Assembly (NCBI GenBank): GCA_030424845.1
Contig: JAUHWC010000002.1
Location: forward strand, 248,001 to 312,000
Source of the DNA: Alphaproteobacteria bacterium
Lineage (GTDB): Bacteria; Pseudomonadota; Alphaproteobacteria; Sphingomonadales; Sphingomonadaceae
DNA: 64,000 bases
Reading direction: 5' to 3'
Shown: positions 9,818 through 18,089 of the stretch, one piece after another
Layout: each line of letters opens with the position of its first letter
Position numbering within the stretch: position 1 is the stretch's first letter
Program-made: the position numbers and the translations under genes
The notes under the pieces: generated by a model
What the model was told of the DNA's origin: nothing
Databases searched by the model: none
The model's input: only the letters and a program-made list of their open reading frames with translations

Positions 9818-10249
9818 ATGGACGATGAGGATCACGCCTATACCAACGGCGAGCAATGCAGTGACGACAAGGCCGGCAAAGCGCTGGCGCAGGATCGCAC
9901 CGACATGGCGGAAGACCGCACCATCATGGCTGTGGAGCGCACATTCGCGGGTTGGATCCGCACGGCATTTGCAGCCATCGGTATCGGCCTCGCCTTCCGC
10001 GTGCTGTTCGGCGAACTGGAACCACCATGGCTGGCGAAAGCGATTGCCAGCATGTTCATCGCCCTTGCCATCATCCTCGCCCTCAATGCCGAACGTCGGG
10101 CCAGCAAATCGCTCGAAAGAATGCGCACACATACCGTGGATGGCCCGGACACGCCGCGTTTCAAACTGCTGACATGGTCCATAGCCACCGGAGCTGCGGT
10201 GCTGATCGCAGGCTTGTGGATCCTGAATGATGGCAACCTGAACGGCTGA
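9818..10249 (+). CDS. DUF202 (YidH-family) membrane protein
   Basis: Small membrane protein of 143 aa. The DUF202 signature is a charged N-terminal stretch, LAQDRTDMAEDRTIMAVERT, followed at once by FAGWIRTAFAAIGIGLA and two more hydrophobic helices near residues 75-92 and 118-138. DUF202 proteins are inner-membrane proteins of unknown function. It begins 26 bases after mutS and may be cotranscribed with it. ATG at 9818 keeps the LAQDRTD segment that homologues have; ATG at 9905 would cut into it. The Shine-Dalgarno is weak. Confidence 0.75.
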   Translation: MDDEDHAYTNGEQCSDDKAGKALAQDRTDMAEDRTIMAVERTFAGWIRTAFAAIGIGLAFRVLFGELEPPWLAKAIASMFIALAIILALNAERRASKSLERMRTHTVDGPDTPRFKLLTWSIATGAAVLIAGLWILNDGNLNG

Positions 10250-10284
10250 TCAGGACTTTTCGCGGCGCGGGCGGGGCGCAGGTA

Positions 10285-10518
10285 TCAGCTGTTCACGGCA
10301 AGCAGGATCACGACCACGACAATGGCCAGCGCCTGGAACTTCACGCGGTTGAACATCATCTTGTTCTGCTGCGCGTGCATCCGTGAAATATGTTCCGCGT
10401 TTTCCTGGTTTTCGAGGTCAACCTTGGTCGTTTGCAGGAAAGCGACGATCCCGCGCACGAGCGAGACGACGACGAAGATCATCAGGATGACGATGAGGAC
10501 TGTCAGAAACCAATTCAT
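10285..10518 (-). CDS. HIG1-domain twin-transmembrane protein
   Basis: 77-aa protein with two hydrophobic helices (about residues 4-28 and 57-75) joined by a charged loop. The QNKMMFNRVKFQALAIV segment is characteristic of alphaproteobacterial hypoxia-induced-protein (HIG1) relatives. Family members associate with aa3-type cytochrome oxidases and assist their assembly or activity; that role here is inferred from family. The ATG overlaps the gluQ stop codon by 4 bases (ATGA), so translation is probably coupled to gluQ. Confidence 0.82.
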   Translation of the reverse strand: MNWFLTVLIVILMIFVVVSLVRGIVAFLQTTKVDLENQENAEHISRMHAQQNKMMFNRVKFQALAIVVVVILLAVNS

Positions 10519-11378
10519 GGAGCGCTATTTAGGCTGGCGGACAAGGTAATACCAGACGGCATTTGGCCCATGCGCAGCTGCTGGGCGATTGCCAGGCCAT
10601 CCTTGCCCTCACGACGCATGTCCGCCAGGGACGGGGAATTGCGCCGCTTCGCCAGCTTGCGGCCATCTTCGTCAAGCAACAGCGCGTGATGGTACCAGCG
10701 CGGCACCGGCAGGCCGAGCAGTTCCTGCAGCAGGCGGTGGACATGCGTGGCGGCGAACAGGTCAGCTCCGCGCGTGACCAGCGTTACCCCGTCTGCCGCA
10801 TCGTCCAGTGTCACAGCCAGGTGATAGGACGCCGGCGTATCGGGGTCCTTGCGTACCAGCACCACGTCGCCAAGCAGTTCAGGCCTCGCCCGCTGCTCGC
10901 CTGCCAGATCATCCATCCATTCCAGCGGGCCCGTGCGCGCCAGAGCGGCCGCAACATCCAGCCGCCAAGCCACTGCCTCGCCATGGTCCGGCGGACTTGC
11001 CTTGCAGGTCCCGGGATAAACGGGACCATCGGGCCCGGACTTCGTGGCATTGGCGGCAATGTCGGCCCTCGTGCACTTGCAGGGATAAAGCAGGCCCATG
11101 GCAGCCAGCGTGGCGGCGGCAACCTCGTAATCATCCACGCGGACGGATTGAGCAGGCACTTCGTCCCACCGCAAGCCCAGCCAGGCCAGGTCGGCGCGAA
11201 ACTCGTCGGCCAGGTCCGCACGCGAACGACCGCCGTCGATATCCTCTATCCGCAAGAGGAATTGCCCTTTGCCAAGGCCGGCCCCGCGATGGGCAAGATC
11301 ATGTGCGACAATCGCCGAATAAGCGTGTCCAAGATGCAGCGAGCCGTTCGGACTGGGGGCAAACCTGGTCACGTGCAT
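10515..11378 (-). CDS. gluQ: Glutamyl-Q tRNA(Asp) synthetase
   Basis: 287-aa truncated GluRS paralogue that attaches glutamate to the queuosine base of tRNA(Asp). The HIGH-type motif is APSPNGSLHLGHA (residues 7-19). A zinc-site pattern CKC...YPGTC lies near 100-125, and the KMSKS-like GRKLAKRR near 240. It lacks the anticodon-binding C-terminus of GltX, as expected for this family. queC, which makes the queuosine precursor, is in the same window at 27.3 kb. The HIG1 gene follows with a 4-base overlap. Confidence 0.93.
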   Translation of the reverse strand: MHVTRFAPSPNGSLHLGHAYSAIVAHDLAHRGAGLGKGQFLLRIEDIDGGRSRADLADEFRADLAWLGLRWDEVPAQSVRVDDYEVAAATLAAMGLLYPCKCTRADIAANATKSGPDGPVYPGTCKASPPDHGEAVAWRLDVAAALARTGPLEWMDDLAGEQRARPELLGDVVLVRKDPDTPASYHLAVTLDDAADGVTLVTRGADLFAATHVHRLLQELLGLPVPRWYHHALLLDEDGRKLAKRRNSPSLADMRREGKDGLAIAQQLRMGQMPSGITLSASLNSAP

Positions 11379-11503
11379 GCCTTCGATTTTCCTCCCCCTG
11401 TCCCGCGACTCGGCAAGAATGCTGTGGATTCGCCATTTGTAACAGTCTTGACGCTTTTTCGCGCAAATGCTCCATCTGTACGCATCAGGGAGGATACCGA
11501 TCC

Positions 11504-12112
11504 GTGTTCAAGGCCGAACTGATCGAACGCGCCGCGCATTTCCGAAGCGCGCAGGATGACCCGGCGAGGAAGCTGGATAGCTGCCCCGCGCTGGTCCTGA
11601 ATGCGGATTACACACCGCTTTCCTACTACCCGCTCAGCCTCTGGCCGTGGCAGACCGCGATCAAGGCCGTGTTCCTGGAGCGGGTGGATATTGTCGCCAG
11701 CTATGACCGGGAAGTGCATTCTCCCTCGCTGGACATGCAGATCCCGAGCGTCATCGCGCTGCGCCAATATGTGAAACCAAGCGAATTCCCGGCTTTCACC
11801 CGCTTCAACCTGTTCCTGCGAGATCGTTTTTCCTGCCAGTATTGCGGCAATGGGCAGCACCTCACCTTCGACCACGTGATCCCGCGGCGACTGGGCGGGA
11901 AGACAACCTGGGAAAACATCGCCACGGCTTGTGCCCCCTGCAACATGAAGAAGGGCGGTCGCACACCCGAGCAGGCGCACATGCGACTGCAGGTCAAGCC
12001 GATCCGGCCCACCAGCTGGCAATTGCAGCAGCACGGAAAATGTTTCCCGCCCAACTACTTGCATGAAACCTGGCGGGACTGGCTTTATTGGGATATCGAG
12101 CTGGAGGAGTAG
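11504..12112 (+). CDS. HNH endonuclease family protein
   Basis: 202-aa protein with a C-terminal HNH domain. The zinc pair CQYCG comes first, then FDHVIPRRLGG carrying the catalytic His, NIATACAPCN with the Asn and second zinc pair, and KKGGRTPEQA. The N-terminal part (LNADYTPLSYYPLSLWPWQTAIK) is typical of the widespread chromosomal HNH family whose role is unclear, perhaps DNA repair. The start is GTG at 11504, with AGGGAGG at 11487-11493. The longer open frame upstream is antisense to gluQ. It is divergent from gluQ. Confidence 0.9.
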   Translation: MFKAELIERAAHFRSAQDDPARKLDSCPALVLNADYTPLSYYPLSLWPWQTAIKAVFLERVDIVASYDREVHSPSLDMQIPSVIALRQYVKPSEFPAFTRFNLFLRDRFSCQYCGNGQHLTFDHVIPRRLGGKTTWENIATACAPCNMKKGGRTPEQAHMRLQVKPIRPTSWQLQQHGKCFPPNYLHETWRDWLYWDIELEE

Positions 12113-12116
12113 TCGC

Positions 12117-12533
12117 TCAACCCTCGATCACCCTGCTTTCGGGGTGGTGCTTGTCAAGGTGGCGCTTGATGATCTTCAGGTTCCGCGTGTTGGAGCGGAA
12201 CAGGAAGTCGAACAGGTCACCGGCCACCGGGACGGCGCCAATCGCACTGTCGAACACGACATTCCCGGCCATGCGCCAGATCTTCCACTTAGGCAGGCCA
12301 AGGTTGTTGGCTTCCCACACGATATAGGCGCCCATTGCGGCAGTGACGATATCGCCAACCACGGGAATGAGGCCGACGACCGCATCGAGGCCCACGGGCG
12401 TTCGGATGCCGGGGATCACAAAGGACCTCTCGAGGATTGCCTCCATCGCTTCAACGCGCTGGCGGATCGAAGCCACATCCTTGCCGATCGGCAATTCGGG
12501 CCTGAAAGGCTGCGGACGCTGAGGTTCTGCCAT
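12117..12533 (-). CDS. DUF4112 domain-containing protein
   Basis: 138-aa protein. A charged N-terminus leads to DUF4112 motifs: PVGLDAVVGLIPVVGDIV near residues 45-65, then FDSAIGAVPVAGDLFDFLFRSNTRN. The two glycine/proline-rich hydrophobic stretches suggest membrane association. Function is unknown. ATG at 12533 has GGAG 9 bases upstream and is preferred over ATG at 12548, which has no ribosome site. It follows the solute-binding lipoprotein gene by 21 bases on the same strand and is probably cotranscribed. Confidence 0.85.
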   Translation of the reverse strand: MAEPQRPQPFRPELPIGKDVASIRQRVEAMEAILERSFVIPGIRTPVGLDAVVGLIPVVGDIVTAAMGAYIVWEANNLGLPKWKIWRMAGNVVFDSAIGAVPVAGDLFDFLFRSNTRNLKIIKRHLDKHHPESRVIEG

Positions 12534-12554
12534 GAATTTCGTCTCCATGGTGTC

Positions 12555-14042
12555 TTATCTGGGTATGGCAGCCAGTTCTGGCAAGGGATGAAAGCCCCAA
12601 CGGTTGCCCGCAAAGCCATCCACGTTTCCGCGCACGAGCGACCAGCGCAGCGGAGAACCGAAGGGAATATAGACATTTTCGGCCGTCAGGGCCGTTTCAG
12701 CCTCTGCCATCAGCCGGGCGCGCGCGGCCGGGTCCGTCTCGTCAAGTATCTGGGCCGCGATCACATCTGCCTCCTCGCTGCACAAGCCGCGGTCAAGCAG
12801 GCAATTGAACTGGTTGAGGAACCAGACCGGCGATGCATAGCGCGCAACCCTGTCCACCAGCACAAGGTCAGCCGAGGCGGAGTCTTCGGCGCGGACAAGT
12901 GCCACGCCTATGGTGGCCAGCTGGCGGGAGAGCTCGTTGAACAACAGGGCATGGCCCGGCTGCTCGCTGATGGCCATCGAAATGGTCAGGCCGTCCGCCG
13001 GATTTTCGGCGTCATTCGCAGCCCGCCAGGCCGCAACTCGACCTGCCGCAATTGCCCGCCGCGCCGCGATGTCGAGCCCTGTCCAGCGTTCGCCGACCAG
13101 CCCGGCATCCTCGGCAAGGCCGGGCGCAACCATCCGGGTGGTCGGAACCCAGCCGCCGATATTGAATGTGGCCGACAGCGCCGAACGGTCAATCGTCATC
13201 GAGATGGCTTCGCGCGTCTCGGGATTGGCAAGGATACCGCGGGCATTGCGCACCTGCAGGCCCAGCAGGCCGATAGCCGGGTCTACCCGCACCGTTCCGC
13301 GAGAAAGTGGGCCGGTATCGGCAAGGGGTAGCGAGGCAAGCCTGCCGCCCAGCACCACGTCCAGTTCGCCATTGTCGAACATTTCGACCGCTGTCGCCGG
13401 ATCAAGTGCGCGCAAGTCGATCTCGCGGAAATAGCGCTGCCAGCCTTCCTCTTCGGGCAAACCGCGATCTGACGGTGGCTTCATGGCAAGAAGCGCCGCA
13501 CCTTCGTCGTCGCGTACCAGGGCCATCGGACCGGTTTCGCCCTCGCCTGAGGAAAGCGCCAGTTCGGGTTGCGCCAACAGCAGCAGCAAGTCCGGCATCG
13601 GACTGGCAAGCCGGATCTCGATCACCCGACCGGCCATCGCACGAACATCGTCGATCGGGGACAAGTCGATGCCCAGCGAGGTGCCGCGAAGCTCCCGAAT
13701 GGCCTGCTGCAAGGCCCGGCGAACGCTCTCCGCGGTCAACTCGCTGCCATCCGGCCAACTGCCTTCTCGCAGGCGGAAAACGAAAATCCGCCCTTCGGCG
13801 GTCACGTTCCAGCGGTCGGCCAGGGCCGGCACGACTTCGCCATCGCGATTGAGTGTGACGAGGCCTGACCGCAGCGCAGAGCGCACGTGCTGCCCACCCG
13901 AGGAAAGGCGGTTGCCCGAGGCGAACAGATTGGCCTCGCTATCGATGAAGCCGACGGCAAGCGTGCCTTCATTGCCACTGTCGCAACCAGCCAGGCCGAG
14001 TGAGGCGGCAAGAAGCAGGGTAAGGGAGGCGCGTGCAATCAT
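12555..14042 (-). CDS. Family 5 extracellular solute-binding lipoprotein
   Basis: 495-aa periplasmic binding protein of the peptide/nickel (SBP_bac_5) ABC family. A lipoprotein signal peptide ends in LGLAGC, with Cys20 as the lipidated residue. Downstream features include LADRWNVTAEGRIFVFRLRE and the late AQILDETDPAARARLMAEAE segment typical of oligopeptide-binding proteins. No permease or ATPase genes are adjacent, so it is an orphan binding protein. The ligand is unknown. Homologues from Sphingomonadales are often diverged, and a non-transport role is possible. Confidence 0.85.
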   Translation of the reverse strand: MIARASLTLLLAASLGLAGCDSGNEGTLAVGFIDSEANLFASGNRLSSGGQHVRSALRSGLVTLNRDGEVVPALADRWNVTAEGRIFVFRLREGSWPDGSELTAESVRRALQQAIRELRGTSLGIDLSPIDDVRAMAGRVIEIRLASPMPDLLLLLAQPELALSSGEGETGPMALVRDDEGAALLAMKPPSDRGLPEEEGWQRYFREIDLRALDPATAVEMFDNGELDVVLGGRLASLPLADTGPLSRGTVRVDPAIGLLGLQVRNARGILANPETREAISMTIDRSALSATFNIGGWVPTTRMVAPGLAEDAGLVGERWTGLDIAARRAIAAGRVAAWRAANDAENPADGLTISMAISEQPGHALLFNELSRQLATIGVALVRAEDSASADLVLVDRVARYASPVWFLNQFNCLLDRGLCSEEADVIAAQILDETDPAARARLMAEAETALTAENVYIPFGSPLRWSLVRGNVDGFAGNRWGFHPLPELAAIPR

Positions 14043-14088
14043 GTGCCCGGCTTAAGCGGGGCAGCGCCCGCCTTCAACCGGAATGGAA

Positions 14089-14460
14089 TCAGATCTTGCG
14101 CAACTTGTCTTTCGCAGGTCCGGAAACGGGTGCGGAAAAGCGATGCGGATTATCAAGCGGAGGCTTGGCTGCCTGGCCCACGGGCGCCCGGGCGCGCTTG
14201 GGATCGATCTCGTCGATGAAGGCGATTCCGAAGCGGTTGTCCTGTCGCCATGCGACAGAACCTTCCACCCAGCCTATGTTCCGCAACTCCACGGAAACCA
14301 GTTCGCCTCGCGCAACATCGACCGCACCTTCGGCCATCATGCCCCCGGCGGAGAGGTTGCGCACCTTCACGCGATATTCGTTGTCATTCCCGTTCACGCG
14401 CAGTTGTGCGAGCAGGAACAGGCTGTCGCGATTGACTTGGCGGGTATCGACATTGCTCAT
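14089..14460 (-). CDS. PilZ-domain protein
   Basis: 123-aa single-domain protein. An N-terminal R-x2-R-type segment lies near residues 8-20, followed by VRNLSAGGMMAEG, which fits the PilZ (D/N)xSxxG c-di-GMP-binding motif. GSVAWRQDNRFGIAF matches the beta-barrel end. The tail is basic (AKDKLRKI). Likely a c-di-GMP effector, possibly affecting motility or envelope. The arginine part of the RxxxR motif is not canonical, so ligand binding should not be assumed. A near-consensus CtrA box lies about 80-95 bases upstream. Confidence 0.83.
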   Translation of the reverse strand: MSNVDTRQVNRDSLFLLAQLRVNGNDNEYRVKVRNLSAGGMMAEGAVDVARGELVSVELRNIGWVEGSVAWRQDNRFGIAFIDEIDPKRARAPVGQAAKPPLDNPHRFSAPVSGPAKDKLRKI

Positions 14461-14538
14461 CGACGCTCACAATCCTCTGCTGGCGCCCTGCTCGGCAAGG
14501 CGCGCGGAAATCATGCGTGGTGACTGCCTCGGGCAGCC

Positions 14539-14553
14539 CTAACCATGCGTTAA
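14539..14553 (-). promoter_or_regulatory. Near-consensus CtrA box upstream of the PilZ gene
   Basis: Read on the minus strand the site is TTAA-N7-TTAG, one base off the CtrA consensus TTAA-N7-TTAA. It sits about 80 bases upstream of the PilZ start codon. Control of this gene by CtrA is inference. Confidence 0.35.
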
Positions 14554-14589
14554 TCTGCAGATCGGGATTCCAAACTGTCCCAATGTGGA

Positions 14590-15048
14590 TCAGTCGTCGC
14601 GCGAAACCTTTTCGCGGCGCTCATGCGCCTGCTGGGCTTCCACGGTCATGGTGGCGATGGGGCGGGCAATCAGCCGGTTGATGCCGATGGGGTCGCCGGT
14701 CACTTCGCACCAGCCGTACTCGCCTTCGTCGATGCGTCGCAGTGCGGAATCGATCTTGGCTATCAGCTTGCGCTGGCGGTCCCGCGTGCGCAGTTCGATG
14801 CCCCAATCGGTTTCCGAAGAAGCGCGATCATTGAGGTCGGGTTCGCGAATGGGCCCGCTCTGCAGGTTCTGCAAGGTGCCTTCCGAAGCCGCGAGGATCG
14901 ACTTCTTCCATTCAAGCAGGAGGACTCTGAAATAATTGAGTTGCGCCTCGGACATGTACTCTTCGTCCTCACCGGGGGCATAATCCGCCGGCAGGGCTCG
15001 CTTGGCCTTGGCTAGCACGTCAATGTCGTCACGGGGGGCTGACGCCAT
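14590..15048 (-). CDS. dksA: DksA-family RNA polymerase-binding factor
   Basis: 152-aa transcription factor acting in the RNA polymerase secondary channel with ppGpp. The coiled-coil region precedes the zinc-finger region EYGWCEVTGDPIGINRL, followed by RPIATMTVEAQQAHERREK. Only one of the four zinc cysteines remains, which is the normal state in alphaproteobacterial DksA proteins. The start at 15048 gives MASAPRDD, with GGAG about 10 bases upstream. The gene is monocistronic, with a plausible promoter at 15155-15183. Confidence 0.92.
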   Translation of the reverse strand: MASAPRDDIDVLAKAKRALPADYAPGEDEEYMSEAQLNYFRVLLLEWKKSILAASEGTLQNLQSGPIREPDLNDRASSETDWGIELRTRDRQRKLIAKIDSALRRIDEGEYGWCEVTGDPIGINRLIARPIATMTVEAQQAHERREKVSRDD

Positions 15049-15154
15049 TAGAAAAACACTCCGCATCCTGATCCAGCCCGGCCTGCCCTGCAATGCGCGG
15101 CGCCTGCCCTTTGCGGGTCTTCTAGGCGGCCAGCTTCAGGCCGGATTGGGCGGG

Positions 15155-15183
15155 CCTATAGTGGGCGCGCCATGGTCATACAA
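15155..15183 (-). promoter_or_regulatory. Candidate sigma-70-type promoter for dksA
   Basis: On the minus strand TTGTAT, a 17-base spacer and TATAGG lie about 105-135 bases upstream of the dksA start codon. Matches to the -35 and -10 consensus are 4 of 6 each. The call rests on spacing and position only. Confidence 0.4.
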
Positions 15184-15347
15184 GCCGCAATTATGGTGAA
15201 TGCCCAGAATGGTCGCGCTAGTGGCAACATGACGCTGAATGACAAATGCAAACGTCGTTAACCAATCCTTGACCATGTTCGTCAAAACCTTGGCCCATCG
15301 AAGCCCGCACTGACAGGGGATGGCGGGCAAACAAGGGGAAGACGATC

Positions 15348-15680
15348 ATGGAACTTGCCAAGATCGAAACGTTTGCGAAGATCCAGCCGGCCGATCAGGC
15401 CAAGATGGACCTTGCCGTGGCGGAATGCCTGGCGGCTGCTGCCGACGGCGACGAGAACGCCTATTTCGACCTGGGGGTCATCTATTCCACAGGCAGCCAC
15501 GGCGCGACGTGCGACCTCGTCGAGGCGCACAAGTGGTTCAACCTGGCCGCATCGCGCGGTCATGAGGAAGCGGCATGGTGCCGCGCCGACATTTCCGACG
15601 AGATGACTGCCCGCGAGATTGCCGAAGCCCAGCGCCGCGCCCGCGAATGGCTGGCTGCCGGCAAGAGCCGCGCCGCCTGA
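15348..15680 (+). CDS. Sel1-like repeat protein
   Basis: 110-aa protein without a signal peptide. The central part (residues 34-72: AYFDLGVIYSTGS, then DLVEAHKWFNLAASRGHEEA) is a recognisable Sel1-type TPR-like repeat, which usually mediates protein contacts. The C-terminus is a charged helix ending AREWLAAGKSRAA. There is a TTAACC motif about 80 bases upstream but no full CtrA box. Function is unknown. The start ATG has AGGGGAAG upstream. Confidence 0.78.
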   Translation: MELAKIETFAKIQPADQAKMDLAVAECLAAAADGDENAYFDLGVIYSTGSHGATCDLVEAHKWFNLAASRGHEEAAWCRADISDEMTAREIAEAQRRAREWLAAGKSRAA

Positions 15681-15705
15681 AACGACGCGCACCATGCCTC
15701 GCCCA

Positions 15706-16842
15706 TCACCCCTTCCTGAAGGGTGAATGGCGGCTGATGTGCATACGGTCCATTTCCACGCCGCGCCTCTCGCGATCGAGGAAATCGGCCACGGCCTCCC
15801 GGAAGCCGGGATCGGTGATGAAATGCATCGAGGTGGTGGCGACAGGCTCATAGCCGCGGGCCAGCTTGTGGCCGCCCTGAGCCCCGGCTTCAACCCGCTT
15901 CAACCCGCGTTCGATGGCCGCATCGATCGCCTGGTAGTAACACAGTTCGAAATGCAGGAAGGGCTTGTCGACCATGCAGCCCCAGTACCTGCCATATAGC
16001 GCCTCTTCCCCGATGAAGTTGAGCGCTCCGGCGATGGGCATGCCGTCTTCGAAGGCCAGCACCAGCAGGATATCTTCCCCCATCCGCTCGCCCAGCAGGT
16101 CGAACGCCGCGCGGGTCAGGTAAGGTGTGCCCCATTTGCGTGCGCCGGTGTCCTGGTAGAACAGCCAGAAGGCATCCCAATGTTCGGGCCGTATATCCGC
16201 ACCGGAGAGCTGCCTGATATCCACCCCATCCTGCGCGCCGGCGCGTTCCTTGCGGATCGCCTTGCGCTTGCGCGATGCCAGCGCAGCCAGGAAATAGTCG
16301 AAATCGTCATAATCGCGATTGGTCCAGTGGAACTGGATATCCTCCCGCCGCAGCCAGCCGGCCTCCTCGAAAAGGGCCTGCTGGCCAGGTTCGACGAAAG
16401 TGGCATGGGCGGATGAAAGGCCGCTCTTGATGCACAGGCTCTCGGCAGCCTTCAGCAGCGGCAGGGCGTACTTGTCATCGCTCAACAGCAGGCGCGGACC
16501 GGTGGCTGGCGTGAACGGCGCGGCGATCTGCAGCTTGGGATAATAGCTGACGCCTGCCCTCTGCCAGGCATCGGCCCAGGCATGGTCGAAAACATATTCG
16601 CCCTGGCTGTGATTCTTGGCATAGCTGGGCATGGCGGCCAGCAGCTTGCCTTCGCCATCCTCGATCACCAATGGCAGGCTTTGCCAGCCGGTCCCCTCGC
16701 CCACACTGCCCGAATCCTCCATCGCAGAGAGAAAGGCGTGGCGCATGAAGGGATTGCCTCCACCCGAAAGCGCATCCCACTGCGCCGCATCAAGCGATGC
16801 GACAGACGGAGCAAGGCGGGCTGTGAGTTCGGCTTCGGCCAT
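15706..16842 (-). CDS. FemAB-like/GNAT-superfamily N-acyltransferase (DUF482 type)
   Basis: 378-aa protein of the peptidogalycan biosynthesis/FemAB-like family, built from tandem GNAT folds. Recognisable segments are GNPFMRHAFLSAMEDSG near the N-terminus, SYAKNHSQGEYVFDHAW, and the late ALNFIGEEALYGRYWG with GAQGGHKLARGYEP. ATG at 16842 avoids overlap with the preceding GDPD gene; an ATG at 16926 would overlap it by 38 bases. Last gene of the DUF3572-HAD-RidA-GDPD run. The acceptor substrate is unknown. Confidence 0.85.
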   Translation of the reverse strand: MAEAELTARLAPSVASLDAAQWDALSGGGNPFMRHAFLSAMEDSGSVGEGTGWQSLPLVIEDGEGKLLAAMPSYAKNHSQGEYVFDHAWADAWQRAGVSYYPKLQIAAPFTPATGPRLLLSDDKYALPLLKAAESLCIKSGLSSAHATFVEPGQQALFEEAGWLRREDIQFHWTNRDYDDFDYFLAALASRKRKAIRKERAGAQDGVDIRQLSGADIRPEHWDAFWLFYQDTGARKWGTPYLTRAAFDLLGERMGEDILLVLAFEDGMPIAGALNFIGEEALYGRYWGCMVDKPFLHFELCYYQAIDAAIERGLKRVEAGAQGGHKLARGYEPVATTSMHFITDPGFREAVADFLDRERRGVEMDRMHISRHSPFRKG

Positions 16843-16888
16843 CGCCTGCAAACTAACAATCGCGCGGGCCGATTGCGAGAGCCCTGAC

Positions 16889-17659
16889 CTAAAGTCCGGC
16901 CCCTTCGGCAATCGGGGCATCGGCATGTTCGGCTGCCCGCTGGCGCAGGGCTGGGCTGTTCACCGTCCAGGTCAGCACCGGCAGCCCCCGCTTGCGCTGG
17001 CTGGCAGCAAAGCTGCTGGGCAGGTCGCGAATATCATAGGCAAGGAACTGCGCCCTTGCGCCCCACAGCGACAAATGTCGCTTCACCCGGCCGGAAAGGG
17101 TGCGGCTGTTCTCCTCCGTCACCACCAGTCCGCGCGCGATGTCGGGCGCCCTGGCAGCGAACCAGGCACCGACGCGCGGATCGAACGACATTACCGCCAC
17201 CGGCCCCAGATAGCCTTCAAGGTCACGGCGCACGGCCTTGCAGAGAAGCGAGATGGATTGCCCCCGGTCGCTCTTGATCTCCAGGAGCAAAGGCACCTTG
17301 CCGGCCACTTGCTCCAATACATCGCGCAAGGTGGGGATGGTTTCGCAGCCTATCTTGCGAGGTACCTGTGTAACCTCACCGACGGTCATGCGATCCAGCC
17401 GGCCTTCGCGGGCCGCCAGTCGCTCCAGCGTGGCATCGTGGAACACCACCGCGCGCCCGTCCCCCGTGCGGCGGACATCGCATTCGATGCCAAGCCCGCG
17501 CTCGATCGCGGCGGCAAAGGCGGCAGGCGAATTTTCCGCCACCCCCTCGCCATGCAGGCCGCGATGGGCATAGGGCTGCGCAACCAGCCATGCGGCAACA
17601 CCAGCCTCAGGGGCGGGTGCTTTCAGCTTGTCAATCAGCGCGAAGGGCAATGATGGCAT
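16889..17659 (-). CDS. Glycerophosphodiester phosphodiesterase family protein
   Basis: 256-aa TIM-barrel phosphodiesterase. The metal- and substrate-binding segments are AHRGLHGEGVAENS (HRG) and ECDVRRTGDG followed by VVFHDATLERL. LLLEIKSD and a C-terminal LTWTVNSP complete the family pattern. It hydrolyses glycerophosphodiesters to glycerol-3-phosphate and an alcohol. There is no signal peptide, so it is probably cytosolic (UgpQ-like). ATG at 17659 lies inside the end of the RidA-like gene (29-base overlap). Coupled operon. Confidence 0.9.
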   Translation of the reverse strand: MPSLPFALIDKLKAPAPEAGVAAWLVAQPYAHRGLHGEGVAENSPAAFAAAIERGLGIECDVRRTGDGRAVVFHDATLERLAAREGRLDRMTVGEVTQVPRKIGCETIPTLRDVLEQVAGKVPLLLEIKSDRGQSISLLCKAVRRDLEGYLGPVAVMSFDPRVGAWFAARAPDIARGLVVTEENSRTLSGRVKRHLSLWGARAQFLAYDIRDLPSSFAASQRKRGLPVLTWTVNSPALRQRAAEHADAPIAEGAGL

Positions 17660-18089
17660 CCACTTCCACGGCGGCGGCCAGCGGCAACACCGGCACCCCC
17701 ACGGCACTGCGCGCATGGCGACCGGCCTCGCCGAAGACTTCGAACATCAGTTCCGAAGCGCCATTGGCTACCTTCGGCTGATCCGTGAAATCACCAGTTG
17801 AATTGACGAAAGCACCCAGCTTCACGACACGCTCCACCTTCTCCAGCAAACCTGCGGCCTTCAACTGGGCAAGGATCATCATGCCGCAGGCACGGGCCGC
17901 GGCCGTGCCATCTTCCAGCGAGACATCTTCGCCCAACCGCCCGGTGACCAGCGCGCCTTCGACAAAAGGCAACTGGCCGGAAACATGCGCCATGCCGTTG
18001 GCTACCACCACCGGGACATAGCTTGCCACCGGTGCTGCTGCCTCGGGGAGGGTGATGCCCAGTTCGGCAAGGCGGGCTTCGATGCTCAT
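17631..18089 (-). CDS. RidA-family (YjgF/YER057c/UK114) protein
   Basis: 152-aa member of the Rid family. It matches the longer subgroup that starts SIEARLAELGITLPEAAAPVASYVP. Family segments are VANGMAHVSGQLPF, a helix AARACGMMILAQLKAAG and VGVPVLPLAAAVEVDAI. RidA itself deaminates reactive enamines; this subgroup often lacks the catalytic arginine, and its exact activity is not established. The start ATG at 18089 has GGAG about 9 bases upstream and overlaps the HAD gene stop by 4 bases. Confidence 0.88.
   Translation of the reverse strand: MSIEARLAELGITLPEAAAPVASYVPVVVANGMAHVSGQLPFVEGALVTGRLGEDVSLEDGTAAARACGMMILAQLKAAGLLEKVERVVKLGAFVNSTGDFTDQPKVANGASELMFEVFGEAGRHARSAVGVPVLPLAAAVEVDAIIALRAD

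Noticed and set aside
9788-9900. Hydrophobic minus-strand frame opposite the DUF202 start (reads LVVTALLAVGIGVILIV)
   Set aside because: It looks like a membrane helix, but it is antisense to a charged coding stretch, which often gives hydrophobic codons. No start codon or ribosome site was found close to it.
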